Source: Cheilinus undulatus (Eukaryota; Chordata; Actinopteri; Labriformes; Labridae). From it: DNA of 64,000 nucleotides. The stretch spans positions 44,352,898 through 44,416,897 of the forward strand of contig NC_054865.1 in NCBI RefSeq assembly GCF_018320785.1, given 5' to 3'. A program made the position numbers and the translations under genes. Below the pieces are notes generated by a model that had not been told where the DNA came from, made no database searches, and saw nothing but the letters and a program-made list of their open reading frames with translations. Shown one piece after another: positions 35,367 through 48,060 of this stretch (its first letter is position 1; every line of letters begins with the position of its first letter).

Positions 35367-38300
35367 TCATGGAGAGTTCTCATTCTTCCTGTCGATGAAC
35401 TGCAGGTTGATGGGGGCTGAAGGGCACAGCAGACCATGAGTTTTTGCCTTGATGTCAGTAGTGAGAGGAGACATGCCGATGTGGAACTTTTGAATGAGCT
35501 GCAGAGAAAGTAAAAATGGAAAGGTTTCAGTTAGGCTGCATTCCTCATTTTTAATTGTGACAATCAGTCATTAGGTATCTATCATTTTCAAAGATGATAC
35601 ATCATTTCAGCAGTGGCCGTGTTTATGAGATGCCACGCTCAGGGTGGGGAGATCAATATTTATATCATGTCATACTGGGATTTTCAAGCTTGAAATCTTG
35701 GGAGTGTTAAGATCTACAACTCTCTTTATTCTAGCACTTTCTAGTCATGGCACATCCAAAGTGTTGGAGTTGCACATCCAAAAAAAAACATAAATTCACT
35801 TTCCCCTTTTTTGAGAATGCCTTGATTTAAGTTTTTAGTTGATTTGTATCAAACTTTTATTTACTGTTTAACAAGAACATGTATCTGACGGGCGGCATTT
35901 AGATATCTTTATAAATATTCACACATTTATGAAAATTCAAACTTTGAATATGTTGTTTTGGGATGGTCGGTCAGTAGTTGTAAGATGAGTTGATGATGTT
36001 ATACAGGCTATATTTTGACTTTCTGATATTTATTCCGATATTCATGGTTTATGGTTTTCAGCATGGAGTGAGTGGGGTTCACTACTGGACACCAGTCATA
36101 TTGATAATGAAACTCATTTAAATGTGTGAAGTATAAACTTGCATGAGTTTTCAGTAGGGCTTAAAGATTTGCAAAAATAATCTAATATTGTGATTTAATG
36201 TGTGATTAGTTTTAGGTTTATTATTTTTGGCATTATTCAGCAAACACAAACAATAAATCACTCTATATTATAGCCAGTACAATATTTGATAAATAAAACA
36301 AGATATTAACATTTTGGAAAAAATATCTTGCTGCAATTACATATTGCAAATTTGACATCAGTTGCTTTAATGAGGATGATCTCATTTTTAAGTCATACTG
36401 GTTTCAGTTAAGAAAAACATACAAGAAAAGGAAAAGTACGATTTTTGTTAACTATTCTAAAAAAAAAGATACTTGAATGTTTGCATTAGTAGTAGAGCAT
36501 AAAGTCTCCGCTGGAAAAACTGCATGAAACTGATAATTTGCTACATTTCAGGTTAAAGAGATATTGCCTCAGCAATTTGAATATTGCAGCCGGCCATAGT
36601 GTGATTTAATCTGATTTTCGACTAATTGCCCAGCCCTAGTTTTCATTGTGATTTAATGTGACATCATAAACAGTTTTTTACTGGATGATGATCAACTAAC
36701 TAGCTTCAGTTGATCATTAATCCAATCCAATATATTAATCTTTTTGATGCTGCCATCATACCTGATGAAGGTTGGCCAGACTGAAGCTCTTCTTAGATAT
36801 GTGAAGGGGGGGCTCAATGAAAAAAAGGTTGGGAACCACTGATTTATGCTCACAACTAACATAAACTGTGCAGTTCTTTTCTAACTCCTCTGTTCCATAC
36901 CGTTCTGTACCCTCTGAAGGCTGTTTTTTCAAACAGCCTTGTTAAGATATTTAGAAATATCAGAAATGTCATCCCATTCTTTGCTACATGTGCTTGAAGA
37001 CAATGCAGTGTATTCTAAACTTTGGAATCAGTGCGCCCTCTGCTGGACAAATTAATTATACCATTTCTATATCACACCAAGCATCAAATTCCTCATCATA
37101 TACTCTGACAAAAAGAGTTTATGTATAAAATACATTTATATCTACTAGGCCTTTATTGGACCTTCATCACTATTGGCCAATAGATGTGAATTACGTTTTT
37201 GAAAATATATATAAAGAGCATTTTGAAAAAGGCTTGTATGTATGATGCCTTGGATGTCCACGTTATTGGGGTATATTGGTCTGTATGATAACCCATATGT
37301 TTATTTATATAAATGGATATAAAGTAAGAAATTCCCATACCCTTGTGAGAGCGAGATGCATCTCTAACTCTGCTATCCTCCTGCCGATGCAGCTCCTGAT
37401 GCCATAGCCGAAGGGAATTGAACCAAAGTTGTCGACCCTATCCGTGGAGTCTTTCCTTATCCAGCGATCTGGGCGGAAGTCTGTAGCATCAGGGAAGTTC
37501 TCCTCATCCATAGATGTGGAAAAGTGACAAAGGGCCAGCTGAGTCTAACAAAAGAAAAGGAAAAAAGAAGAAATGTCAGTTGTGCAACATAGCAGCTGGG
37601 CTATTGCGCCTGCAGCTGCACAAGAGACAGGAAGAGAGAGATGTATGAGTAATGCTGGATCATGTTACATCCAAATGTACTGTAATGGTTTTGGCTGCCT
37701 AGCCTGGTCACACTTTTTTCTTGCACATGTACAATGCCTGTATCACTCTTACCCCTTTGGGAATGAAGTATCCGCCCACCACCAAGTCATCCTGGGTGAT
37801 CCGTCCGTTTCCTGGGAGAACTGGAAAAAGCCTGCTCCCAGGGAGAGGCACAAAGAGTTTTATTCAACAGCCCCAAACATTAATCTGATGAAGTCTAAAT
37901 CTACTAAAACCAGACAAATGAAAGACAAGAGGAAGGGACACATTACAGGCTCATTGTATAAAGGTGAGTCCTAATAACTCAAATCTTTTAAACCAATGCT
38001 GAGTCACTTCTAACAAACAAAGAGGTTTAAACAACATTGAGTCTGCACCTGAGAGTCTCTTTAACCAGCCCTCTGATGAGAGGAAGACGAGGGACATCAT
38101 CAGCTGTGGCAATTGCTCCAGGTCCCAGAGTCTTTGTCACTTCTGTGAAGATTTGCTCCTGTATTTGAGGGTGTCGCGCTAACAGATAGGAAGCCCATGA
38201 AAGGGTGAAGGACGTCTACAAGAAAAAAGACGGTTTGTTTCAGAAACTACTGAAGTTTTGTTTGTCGATGTTGTTGTTTTGCAATAGCTTAAGTTCACAC

Positions 38301-41300
38301 TGATATAAGGGTGTCTGTGAAGTTGTGCAAGTGTGAGTGTATGCTCAGCACATGTCCAATCAAAAAGCTGTACTTTACCTCAGCCAGCTCTTTATCCCTT
38401 TACTTTTATCGCCCATGCTTCTCATTCATTCACATAAATGCAATTGTTTCAAATTTTAAACGGATTAAATCAGCAGTTTCCAAAATGTGCTATGAGGATA
38501 CTCAAGATCAAAAATAATCCCCCCAGAATAAGAAGCTCTATCCATGAAAGGAAGGACAACTATGTACTAAATGTTTACTGAGTTTCCTGAGATACTCAGG
38601 ACTAAGGCCACCCATAAGGGGGATAAATTGAGTTTTCTGGGGTCCAGCCAAATGGGGGCAAAAACAAGATCCATTCTAAATTAATCTGTTATAATTATAT
38701 TTTATTGTTAACCTGAATAAAAAACACTCTTATCAGATGAACATAAATAGAATTTTATGTGTTTATGCTGTAGAACAATATAGCATTTTCAAAATGTTAA
38801 CCCATTTTCTTGAAACAGAATTACCATTTTTTGGTAATGTTAACAATGTAGAGGGAAATAACTTTAAGGGAAACATAATTGAATAATAAAGGTGCAGAAT
38901 AAAGGTGAAACCTGGAAAAACATGGGTTAAAAGTGGCAAGAAATTGGCTAGTATTGGCAAAAATGGGCAGCAAAAATGGTGAAAAGCAGATAAAGTGGCA
39001 AAAATTGATTATAAGAGGGCAAAATATTTGGGTTAAAAAAGGAAAAAAAGTTCCAAAAAATGGGTGGTAAAAATGGGTAAACATGATAAAAAAAAGTGGC
39101 AAAATAGAGTTAAAATGGTAAAAATGGGTTTAAAGTGGCAAAAAGGTAGCTTGTAGTGGCAAAAGTGGTTAAAAGTGGCGAAAAGGTATTTAAAGTGACA
39201 TAAATTGGCTAAAAGAGGCAACAACTGGTGATAAAAAACCGTTCAAGAGTGGCAAAAAATGGTTTATAAGTGGCAAAAATAAGTGGTGAAATGTGGTTAA
39301 AGAGTGGCAAAATTGGCTAGGAGTGGCAAGAAGTGATAAAGCAGCAAAAATAGGTTAAGAAAAAGAAAAGTGGCAAAATGTGTTTTAAAAATGGGTAAGT
39401 GGCAAAAAGAGGAGAAATGTGGAAACAATGGGTTAAAAAGTGGCATAAATTGGCTAATATTGGCAAGAAATTGTTGGCAAAAATGATAAAAAGCAGTTAA
39501 AAGGTGGCAAAAATGGTTTCTCAGTGGCAACAACTGGCAAAAATAAGTGGTGACGTGGTTAAAGAGTGGCAGCATAGGTTGGAAGAAATTGGCTGTAAGA
39601 GGCAAAATGGGTTAAGCAGCAATTATGGGTTAAGAAAGGGAAAGATGGCAAAAGTCTATGGTAAAAATGGAAAAAAAGCAGAAAAAAAGTTGAAAATGGG
39701 TTAAAAGTGGCAAGAATCGGCTGTAAAAATGGCAAAAATGGGTTCAATGTGTAATCAAATGTGGCAAAATAGGTGGAAACAGTGATGAAAAGGGGGGCAC
39801 ACTTTTTAGCTCTAAAACTGTTGGCCAGGATGCTAGCACAATTGAAACTGATCCAATACTCATTCATTGATATCATTAACCAATCACAAATGAGGAGGGC
39901 CCATTTACTTGGTTTTTCAGGGGACTGGATAATTCAGCTCAGGACCATTAATGCAGCAACCAGCGCAAACTTCCACATTTGGTACGTATACACGGACTTG
40001 AGCTGGCATCTCTCCAGTTTCCAGTATGCTGAGATCTACATCTTAGAACTAAAGCATGCCTGATCATTTGCATCTGCTCTTTCCTTTTATGCCCATTTCA
40101 GTTATCTCCCTTCCTTCCCCCTTGTCACTGACGTTTTCATTTTAATGACGGATAATAGGTGACATATTTCCCATATTCAAAACCTATCCTCCTGACTGTT
40201 CTGTAATGCTTTGTTACCTCTGCCTACAGCGTCATCATTTTCCTGGCATCATGTCTGTCTTTCCTGATAGCACCCTGGCTTTGACATCCAGAAATGTATT
40301 AAAGTTCAGCTGGCAAAGGGACAGCCATGTCTGCCAACATCAAACTGAACAGACCAGAAAAGGTCAGTGTAAGGTTAGTATCTCTGAGAGGACTAACTAA
40401 TGAGCATATGGGACTTCTTGCTTGTCCCAGCCCCATCATCTTTTCATTTTTCCCATCTCCCCCTACCCTTCCTCTGTCACCACCCTCTTCCACTCATCTA
40501 CCCATCATGCATCTAATCATCTCCAGCTGGGGCAGATGCTGGCAACACCTCAAACAAAGCCAGAGAGGAATCAGATGACAAAAGCTCATCCAAACACAAC
40601 CCAAACACTACCCCCCTTCATACCCCACATCTACTGTCTCCAACATCCATCCACACACTAGCTCTCCCCCTTTGTGACGCCAATTCCCAAATCTTCACCA
40701 TTTTATAAGTGTCCCTCTTCCTCAGACTGCACCCCCCTTATTCCACCCCCTCGTCTCACCTCTGCCCAGTCTGCGCTATAACTCTGGCTGTGGCTAACGT
40801 GTCCTGACAGTTCTTGTGTGTGCTGAGTAAAGGCAAACGCACCACAGGGTCAGGTAATGGCTCAGCGAAGTCCACCCCCTACCGGGACGTGGCCGTTGCA
40901 ACAAGTTTAACAAAAACACACACCCTTTTATCCTGTGGCCCCCAAGCTCAGAACAAAACCCCCCACAGCCATAATTCTCATTAATCTGACAGTACCCCAA
41001 ACAAATTAGGCAGAGACTTGCACATGTGCACACAGTGTGCACACAAATGCAAATGCACGCACACATGTACTGGACAAGTGTGGGAGAGTTGGAGAAGTCT
41101 CTTTGGAAGGTTTTGTGGATGAGCTGGGGATATTTTTTGAGCTTAATGTAGTAAGCATTTTTAATTTTTCATGCACATTTGTTTCCTTTCTGATCTGTTA
41201 CTGGTTTAAGGGGCCAGTTGTGCAAAAGTATAGTTGGGCGGTCTGAGGAAGAGCAATTGAAAGGTCTGCTGCAATTAAAAGTTAAAAAATCCCCCTAAAA

Positions 41301-44300
41301 AAGATGCAACACTTGAGAGATGGTCATTTCGACAGTTTTCATATTTCTAATATGTATCATTTTTCTGAATTGAAAGTTACAGTGCTGCAAGCCCCTAACT
41401 TTTCCTTAAAGTGCCTGGAATTTAATTTGAAATGCCATTTTAACAAATTTCACACCTAAAACTTCAGTCCCTAAAGCACACAATTTAAAGTTTGAGGTTG
41501 AACAGATCAACACATTTCAGTCCTTAAATCACCCTTTAAAATGTAAGGAATGATGATGAATAAAGAAAAAGACATTAGCTGAAGTAGGTCTGTTGGTCTA
41601 ACCTAAAATTCCACTACCTTATTTGTGTAGCCAATATTTACAGCTTAAAATAAGCAGATTTTTATAGCCTAATTATTGATTGTAAATATCGGCAGAAATG
41701 CAGATGCAGATATCATACAGATAATATCATGCATCCATAACAAAAAGCAAAGAAAATATGATCACTTCTGCCTAGTAGGACTACAGGCAATCTGTTTGAC
41801 TGTACAGATTTTGCTGCATTTAATTTTATACATTTTTCTGCAGTGGCAGCTAGATGCAGCATTCATTGTCTCTCACAGAGCGAGCTCCTTATTGGACCAA
41901 TTTTAGATTTTTAGTAGGTCAAGGAAACAAGGCTGGAAAGTTTTCAGGCTGTTATTAGTCAGAATAAACATGGCAGTCTGTGGTGCTGATCAAGGGCTGG
42001 TTCGAATGACATATTCAGGAGGGACAGACATACAGAGACAACACCTCTATCTAGCTGATGTGGAGAGAGAGACACATCGAAATGTTGAGATAGCAAGTTC
42101 CTTTTGCTGTGTTGCTTTAGCTTAGCTTGGAGCTTTTCTCCTGGGTGAGGCTCTGATGTAGAGAAACTTAATTTTTCTAGATTAACTAATAGCATAAACA
42201 TCTTATTTACAAATAAATATGCAAATGGCTCTGTGCTGTTAAAGTGAGAATATTGCAACTAGTGTTATGTATTTAAAAAAAGATATCCTAACACAATAAA
42301 TGCATTTCTATTTGTACTGAGTTTCTATTATCAGAGTAACTCTGATGACTACTGAACAGTCAAAGAGAGTGTTAGAAAATTGAACTTTAACTTAACAAGC
42401 ACCTTAGCCCTACTTAATGCAAAACATGCTGCACTGTGTCATTATTGCTTTAATGTATGCAGAAACAGTAAGAAAGCTCACTGTGGTAAAATATCTAAAC
42501 CTCATACACACTTTCACTAATCCATTTACTGTGCTCAAATACTGGGAGAAAGTCGGTGGTAAAATGCCTCTCTCCATATGCATGTTTGCACTATCTTTAA
42601 TTATCTTTACACATCTTAAAACCATACCATCAATGCACACAGACTTGTACTAGCAAAAATACCCAACAAGAGCTTGCATATCTGAATCTATATTTTCTAT
42701 ACTTTTTCAGTTTATTCATTTTTAATATTTAATGTTTTTATTTAGTGTCAGTTCCCTGTTGTGTAAGCAATTTGGCCAATAAAGTTTATTCTGATTCTAA
42801 CAGAGTTTATAGACACAATTACCGCTCAAGATTTCTCTACCAGGTTTTGAATTCTGGCCTCTTTAGTGCTAAATGACACTAGCCCTATAGTCGACATTAT
42901 TTCTAGTTGAAATGCATTTAGGTTCTGATATGAAAACATAAACATATGACACTGTCTGGCAGAGGAAATAAGACAAAAGCTCCCCTGTGTGGATCACACA
43001 GATGCAGACAAATGACAAGAAACTAAATCTGAGTGAGAACAAGTTTGTCAGTGGGATACAGTCTCACCCCCCGATTCACTACTCTGACCTGACGCTGGCA
43101 CAAATACACAGGCACAGATGTGGCGCCAGAAACTCAACCCCTGAAACTCAACACTGACTCATACACACACAGACAGAGACAGTAACACACGTGCAGCCTC
43201 CAAACCGTCTGCACTCCCTGCACCTTTACACTCCTCTCCGTGCATGCATAAACGCAGACATCCACGCACCGTGTCAACGCCGGCCAGAAGCATCTCTGTA
43301 ACATTGGCGTAGATCTCCTCAAGGGTCATCTCCTTAGTAACAAGCATATGTGTGAGCAGTCCGCCCCTCACTTCCTCTCCCCGCTCCAGCTGGGCCTTAA
43401 TCGCCGAGAGACGCTTATCAACGTGAATAAGGCCTGGGATTATTAGACAGAGAAGGTGGGATGAATGGGAATGGGCAGGGGGACATTGAGGGGAGGTGAA
43501 GAGAGAGGAGAGAACAGGTTATGTAAGAGAGGGACCCCATACTCCCACAATCCCCTGGTACAGCACTAGAGATTTATATGCAAATCAACATTCCTTTCTA
43601 TTGATGCCAAGCTTTTTATCTTTAAAAAAAGTTTGCTCACCCAGACCTAAGCTTAAATGTTTTGTACTCTCAAAAGTTTTGCAAAAAGAGCATTATCTAA
43701 CACTGAGGGCTGTTCAAAGACTGTCAAAAAAATCATTGAGCAGGATTCAGGAAACATGAAAAGTAGCACTCCAGGTCAAGTTGCTCCGCTTCCCAACTGT
43801 TTCTTTTATACAGCACAAAAAGGACCCTTTCTGGTGCCTTTAAAACCTAAAAAATTCATACAAAATATTATTATGACACACAACAAGTCTAGAGGTATTT
43901 AAGGGGCATTACTTCAGTTTTACACATGAAGATAGTTTTTCTTATCAGAGAAGTGACCCTCAGTCAGTGAAATCTGAAACGAATTGCAGTGAAATGGGTA
44001 ATCCCAGTATGGGTTTAGGGACTATAGTGTCAAAACAGTCTCCAGGAACTGGTTATCGCAGTTTTAATTTTCTTTCTTATCTTCCTCTGGTCAGTTTTCT
44101 GTTTTTGCACCTGCACTGCAGAACATCTGGAATAATTCTGTTACTGCAGGTGGACAATTCATCCATCCCACAGGAATATGCAAAGTCTTTACTAAGGTGG
44201 AATACATATGCAGTCAAAAATATGGCACCCACTGAATTTGAAAAGGCCATCCCAGGAGTGACAAAACTCCTCCCATGGTTTGGGGATGATGGGACGGAGC

Positions 44301-46714
44301 CATTTGGGGATCGCCCCGGCATACATGGTTGTCTTGAAGGAGCTGAACATGAGGTGAAGTGCTCCAATGTAGTCTTGAGTATCCTTAGGAATCTGGTCTT
44401 CCAAACAGCCCAATCGGCATTCATACAAAATGGCTGCAACACCTGTAAAGACACATACAAAGGAGGCAATTCAATTCAATTCAATTAAAGAAGGCTTTGT
44501 GTGACAACCCTATTGTAGGATCTCTACCCACCTTCCATGGCATATTTGAAGAAGAGATCATTCACATTGGCAACAGTTAAGCTGTCATTCTCCTGGGTGC
44601 GCAGAATACAAACTCTCTTGATCAGGTCATCTACCACTTGGTTCACATCATCAGAGAAGACTGCTACGTCACGGGGACGCATGATGAGCTGTCGGAGCAC
44701 ACTTCGCATCTTTAGCCAATCATCTCCCTCTCTGGAAGACGAGACATGAGAAACAAGATGAATGTTGATCATGTCTAATCATGTTTTTATTTGACTACAA
44801 ACCATTTTACTGATAATGAAATGAAACTGAAAGGAAAGCATACAGTGTCAGAATACATAGGTAAAAAAATAAGACCATTTACAAGTGGAGAAATGGAAAT
44901 TAATCCCTTATAAGCTTTGAGTTGTGCTCATCTGTACATATGGAAACTTAACAGATTATCCTGTTGAACTCAAAGTCATTTATTTCAGCAGCTTCTTGCC
45001 CAGACTCAAAGGTTGAAGTGGACTCACGCTGAGATGAGGCCTGTGGCCCGGCCTCTCATGTCTCTGTACTCCTTCCAGGACTCCATGTTAGCCCTCTGAG
45101 GCGCCACACCCTCGGCTCTCAGCACCTCAGCTACCAGATCACGATCTGCCACAGAGACCACCAGCTGGGGTCCGAAACGGGACTTGAAAATTTTGCCATA
45201 CTTCTTTGTGTGCTCCATCTGAAAAACAGGGAGATACAGGGGAATTAGTAATCTCATTTAAATGTTTATTTTTATGTGTAGGTTGTACTCTTCTTACCGT
45301 GCATTTAAGAAAGTACTTTGTAAATAAAGCATCCTTGGATTACCCAGATTTGCTTCTTATTTGACTTCAGAAATACAGGACTAATTTCAAAGCTGAGGCT
45401 GACATGTTCTCTAGAAATATCCAAATGTAACTGAAAGATTGGTTAACGCAGGGATTTTTGAATAAATTAAAGCAAACCAAATGGACTGTTTCATTCATCT
45501 TGTACATTATGTATTCATTTGATTGATTAGGGTTTAAATAGAACAGCTATGATAACCAGCCAACTTTGAGTGTTTTATAAAAATACAGCTATTGTTTGTA
45601 ACTACTACTTGCAAATGTTTATTTGTTTCCGAAAATATCATAAAAGCTGACTTTTGTAATCTTGTGTGTGTTGTGATAAAAATTGAAATATTTCCAAATA
45701 TTAATTCAAGTGAATAAAAGTTTAGGGGGAGAAAATGCACTTTATCATGACAGACCTCTAATAAAAGATCCTTACGGTCACTATTAAGTCTACTGTTGAG
45801 ACGTCTAAAAATATAATTTTTCAACATGGGACATTTCAATAACAATTAAAATAATAATTCAAATGGTTGAAGAAGGGGGGGGGGGGTGATTCTGAAGAGT
45901 AAAAATGATTTCCTAAAGATGAATCCTATAAGTCTTACAAGTGGGTCTATAGTTTCATAACATGACTCAGTGATCATTAGCACTGACTCCCTGTAATCTA
46001 AAACAAACAACACAAGTAAGTTCCTTTTCCTGTGCTTATTTTGTAAGTGTGAGTCTTCTTGCATGACAACAGTTGATTGAGATGTCTGACTGTCTAGTGC
46101 TCATTAATCTCCACTTGAGAGTTTTAAACTCTTTTCAACGCATTTAAACCAAAACATTTAAGTTAAGGACCATCTTGTGATTCAAAAAAACTTTGTCTGT
46201 GTTCTGTGCTGCTCTTTTAGATTAACAATACTGAGATTGTGCGGCTCTGAGCTGACAAGTGGGAAATCTTCTGGTGCGCTTTGACGCAAAGTCTGTGCCA
46301 TTTTACGCATAGGTGTCAAATTTGGCCGACACTGAGGATAAGCTGGCTCTTTGCCTGTGATGAGGAAAACAAAGGATGAATTCTAACGGCAACACAAAAC
46401 AAATGAAACACCTAGACCAGTACCTGAATTTCGTGTATTCTGCTGAACCCGTCTCTCCAGAAGAACTCGATCAAGTTGGACATCGTGCTGGGTCCAGGCA
46501 TGTCCTTCAGGGTCTTGATTGAAGTTTTCTCGACAACTTCTGCCGGTGTTATCAGTGACTCGGGCAGGGTTCCTTCTCTGGCTGTGGACATGCCGTAAGC
46601 CTCGCTGGTTGCAGACTTGTGTAAGGCGCGTAAAAAGAAGAAAAGCTGGTTTTGTAGCCGGTCGCCTTGAAGGTTCTTCACACATGCTGAGGTGAAATTA
46701 TTAAGGAGTGCCAT
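35367..46714 (-). CDS. CYP27C1: Cytochrome P450 27C1 (all-trans retinol 3,4-desaturase), complete, 9 coding exons
   Basis: Exons: 46714-46424, 45218-45028, 44731-44532, 44442-44233, 43433-43270, 38215-38049, 37831-37753, 37544-37341, 35498-35367. All junctions are GT-AG and in phase, giving 545 codons. The N-terminus (MALLNNFTSACVKNL) is basic and hydrophobic, as expected for mitochondrial import, and the start has a good context (AAAAATGG). P450 motifs are intact: I-helix AGVDTT (348-353, across exons 5/6), ExxR as ETLR (405-408, across exons 6/7), FRPDRW (457-462) and heme loop FGYGIRSCIG with Cys486. The exon 3-5 sequence (LKMRSVLRQ, YAGAIPKWLRPIIPKPW) identifies the 27C1 branch rather than 27A or 27B. 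In fish and amphibians the enzyme turns vitamin A1 into A2 and red-shifts photopigments. The electrons come from mitochondrial adrenodoxin. Intron 5 (5 kb) holds repeats, and intron 3 is only 89 bp. Confidence 0.96.
36790..36842. mobile_element. hAT-type terminal fragment in CYP27C1 intron 8
   Basis: The segment ends AAAGGTTGGGAACCACTG, the inverse of a CAGTGGTTCCCAACC terminus. The partner end was not found, so only one end is claimed. Confidence 0.45.
38471..39925. mobile_element. hAT-like element with internal minisatellite in CYP27C1 intron 5
   Basis: The left part (CAGTTTCCAAAATGTG near 38474, then CCATAAGGGGGATAAA and GGGGTCCAGCCAAATGGG near 38612-38656) matches the left part of the element at 48915-49884. 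The right part (39795-39925, with CACACTTTTTAGCTCTAAAA and CTGTTGGCCAGGATGCTAGC) matches 6040-6180. The three loci therefore belong to one family. The outer right end is not resolved. Confidence 0.5.
38900..39780. repeat. Minisatellite, ~20-bp unit GTGGCAAAAATGGGTTAAAA, degenerate
   Basis: About forty imperfect units occur over 880 bp, including variants GTGGCAAAAAGG, GTGGCATAAATTGGC and GTGGCAAGAA. It is the largest of three such tracts in the window, and all lie within related hAT-like elements. Apparent open frames here are artefacts of the periodic composition. Confidence 0.8.
39926..43269. other. Remainder of CYP27C1 intron 5, mostly unassigned
   Basis: The tract at 40430-40760 is pyrimidine- and CA-rich. 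The tract at 42770-42800 (TTGGCCAATAAAGTTTATTCTGATTC) looks like a LINE 3' tail. Nothing else is recognised, and no further exon is needed to keep the P450 frame. Confidence 0.4.
44465..44500 (-). repeat. LINE-tail remnant with (AATTC)n in CYP27C1 intron 3
   Basis: On the minus strand the sequence AAAGCCTTCTTTAATTGAATTGAATTGAATTG resembles the 3' end of the fish LINE seen at 31745-31850. It occupies much of the 89-bp intron 3 between the donor and the likely branch-point region. The exon 4 acceptor (TTTACAG) is intact. Confidence 0.5.
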
Positions 46715-47110
46715 TTTTACGATACTTTAATTCTGTGCACACAAACGCTGAATGATTTAAGTTCTTAACAAAGTTTAAAAATTTACATCTGCAAATGCAT
46801 ATTCACGGCACGTGCAAACTCTGTCTGTCCTGTGAGGCGATAAAATTCTGGATGAGATTGAGTTGAATACCGCTTTTTAAAGGGTTCCTTGCACAACCCC
46901 AGAGGTTGAATGGGATTGGATGTCCGCTTCTTAAGAAGGGAGGGGTAACTCTGTATTCGGATGTGGGCGTCTCTTCCTCCCAAAAGAAGCTGCTGAGTTC
47001 ATTGTTTCGTTGGAGGAACGCTTTACAACGTGCCAAAACACAGTTACATCACAACAATCAATCAGTCTGTGTACGCGCGTGCGCACGTGCACCCACATTA
47101 AATAAAAGTC
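46715..47110 (-). promoter_or_regulatory. CYP27C1: Putative CYP27C1 promoter region
   Basis: This is the sequence immediately upstream of the start codon. A GCACGTGC E-box-type word lies at 47083-47090 within a CpG-containing alternating purine/pyrimidine stretch (GTACGCGCGTGCGCACGTGC). No TATA box or thyroid-hormone response element could be assigned by eye. The transcription start is unknown. Confidence 0.3.
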
Positions 47111-47749
47111 TGCTGGATCACATGGAGATGAGTTACATGTTTACATTAGCTAGAAACTAAAGTAGAAACCCTCCTACAGTCAGATTCATGGAAGAGCATG
47201 AACAAATCATCAGCAGTTTACACTGACATGTAAGTCCACACTGGTTTGTTAATGTTCAGCAGTATTTTAGGAAACTATTATGTGTGTGAACTGTGGGAAC
47301 TAATGTAAGTCTGGAGCCCATAAAGGCATCAGGCATATATGAAATGCATTTGTCTTTTATCTGAGAGGCAGTTAAACATCTCATTTAGATAAATGGTGTG
47401 CTTTTAAGCTTGAATCCATCTCTGCCTTTGAACTTGTGATTGCCTTGATTTATTTTATGTATAGGGACCATGTACAACGTGCATCTGCAGTCCCTTGGCA
47501 GATCACATAACACATGTTGACTGAGACCTTTTCATCCAGAACTTCCCAGATCTCAGAAACCATGCACCACATAACTAAAGCCCTTCATATACTGATTTCT
47601 TTTGTGTAAATGTTCCCCTTTTACATTGCAACACTCTGAACTTTTTAGTGTTGCACCGTCTCCCACTACCGTCATCTCATCAGACACGTGGATTCAAATC
47701 TTCTTCACTACTTTATGCCTAATCTAAACTAATACATCTCAATTCTACG

Positions 47750-48060
47750 AAAGGTACAAAACAAGGATTAAACTCAACAGGCCACAGATGTGATGGTGGC
47801 CTGACTGTGTCCTGGTGAAGGGTGACTGGGAAAACAGAGAGGGACTTTACTACACTCAACACTTTGGCAGCTTTGCAAAAGGCACCCAGCTTTTGGATCT
47901 TGTTCTTGGACTCTTCTTGGATGTCTGATTCATCAACAAGCAGAGGAAGTAGACCCCCAACCAGTTGCTCCTTTCTGGTGCTTGCCAAGTCCAAATACAG
48001 CTCAAAGTTTTCTTTTTTTCCCGTCCATTTGGGAGAGGAACCATGCAGCTGCTTTATTTA
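47750..48060 (-). pseudogene. Broken coding fragment of unknown family
   Basis: The minus strand encodes a protein-like segment with AAAWFLSQMDG, then NFELYLDLASTRKEQLVG, LLPLLVDESDIQEESKNKIQ and LGAFCKAAKVL. The first part lies in a different frame from the rest. The shift falls at a run of seven A (plus-strand T) near 48020, where one base fewer would restore a single frame. The amphipathic Leu-rich pattern suggests an alpha-helical repeat (HEAT/ARM-like) protein, but I do not recognise the family. No convincing splice sites or neighbouring exons were found. It could be a decayed exon of a lost gene or a retrocopy fragment. Confidence 0.4.

Noticed and set aside
39297..39605. 102-codon minus-strand frame with repeated CHF/FLPLL words
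   Set aside because: It is a translation of the minisatellite. The apparent periodic protein is an artefact of the 20-bp repeat.
38900..39780. CRISPR-like regularly spaced repeats
   Set aside because: The units are degenerate, contiguous and lack unique spacers. They lie in an intron of a vertebrate gene.
43134..43371. Open frames extending past CYP27C1 exon 5
   Set aside because: The coding match stops at the GTGCGT donor after AGVDT. The continuation is intron sequence.
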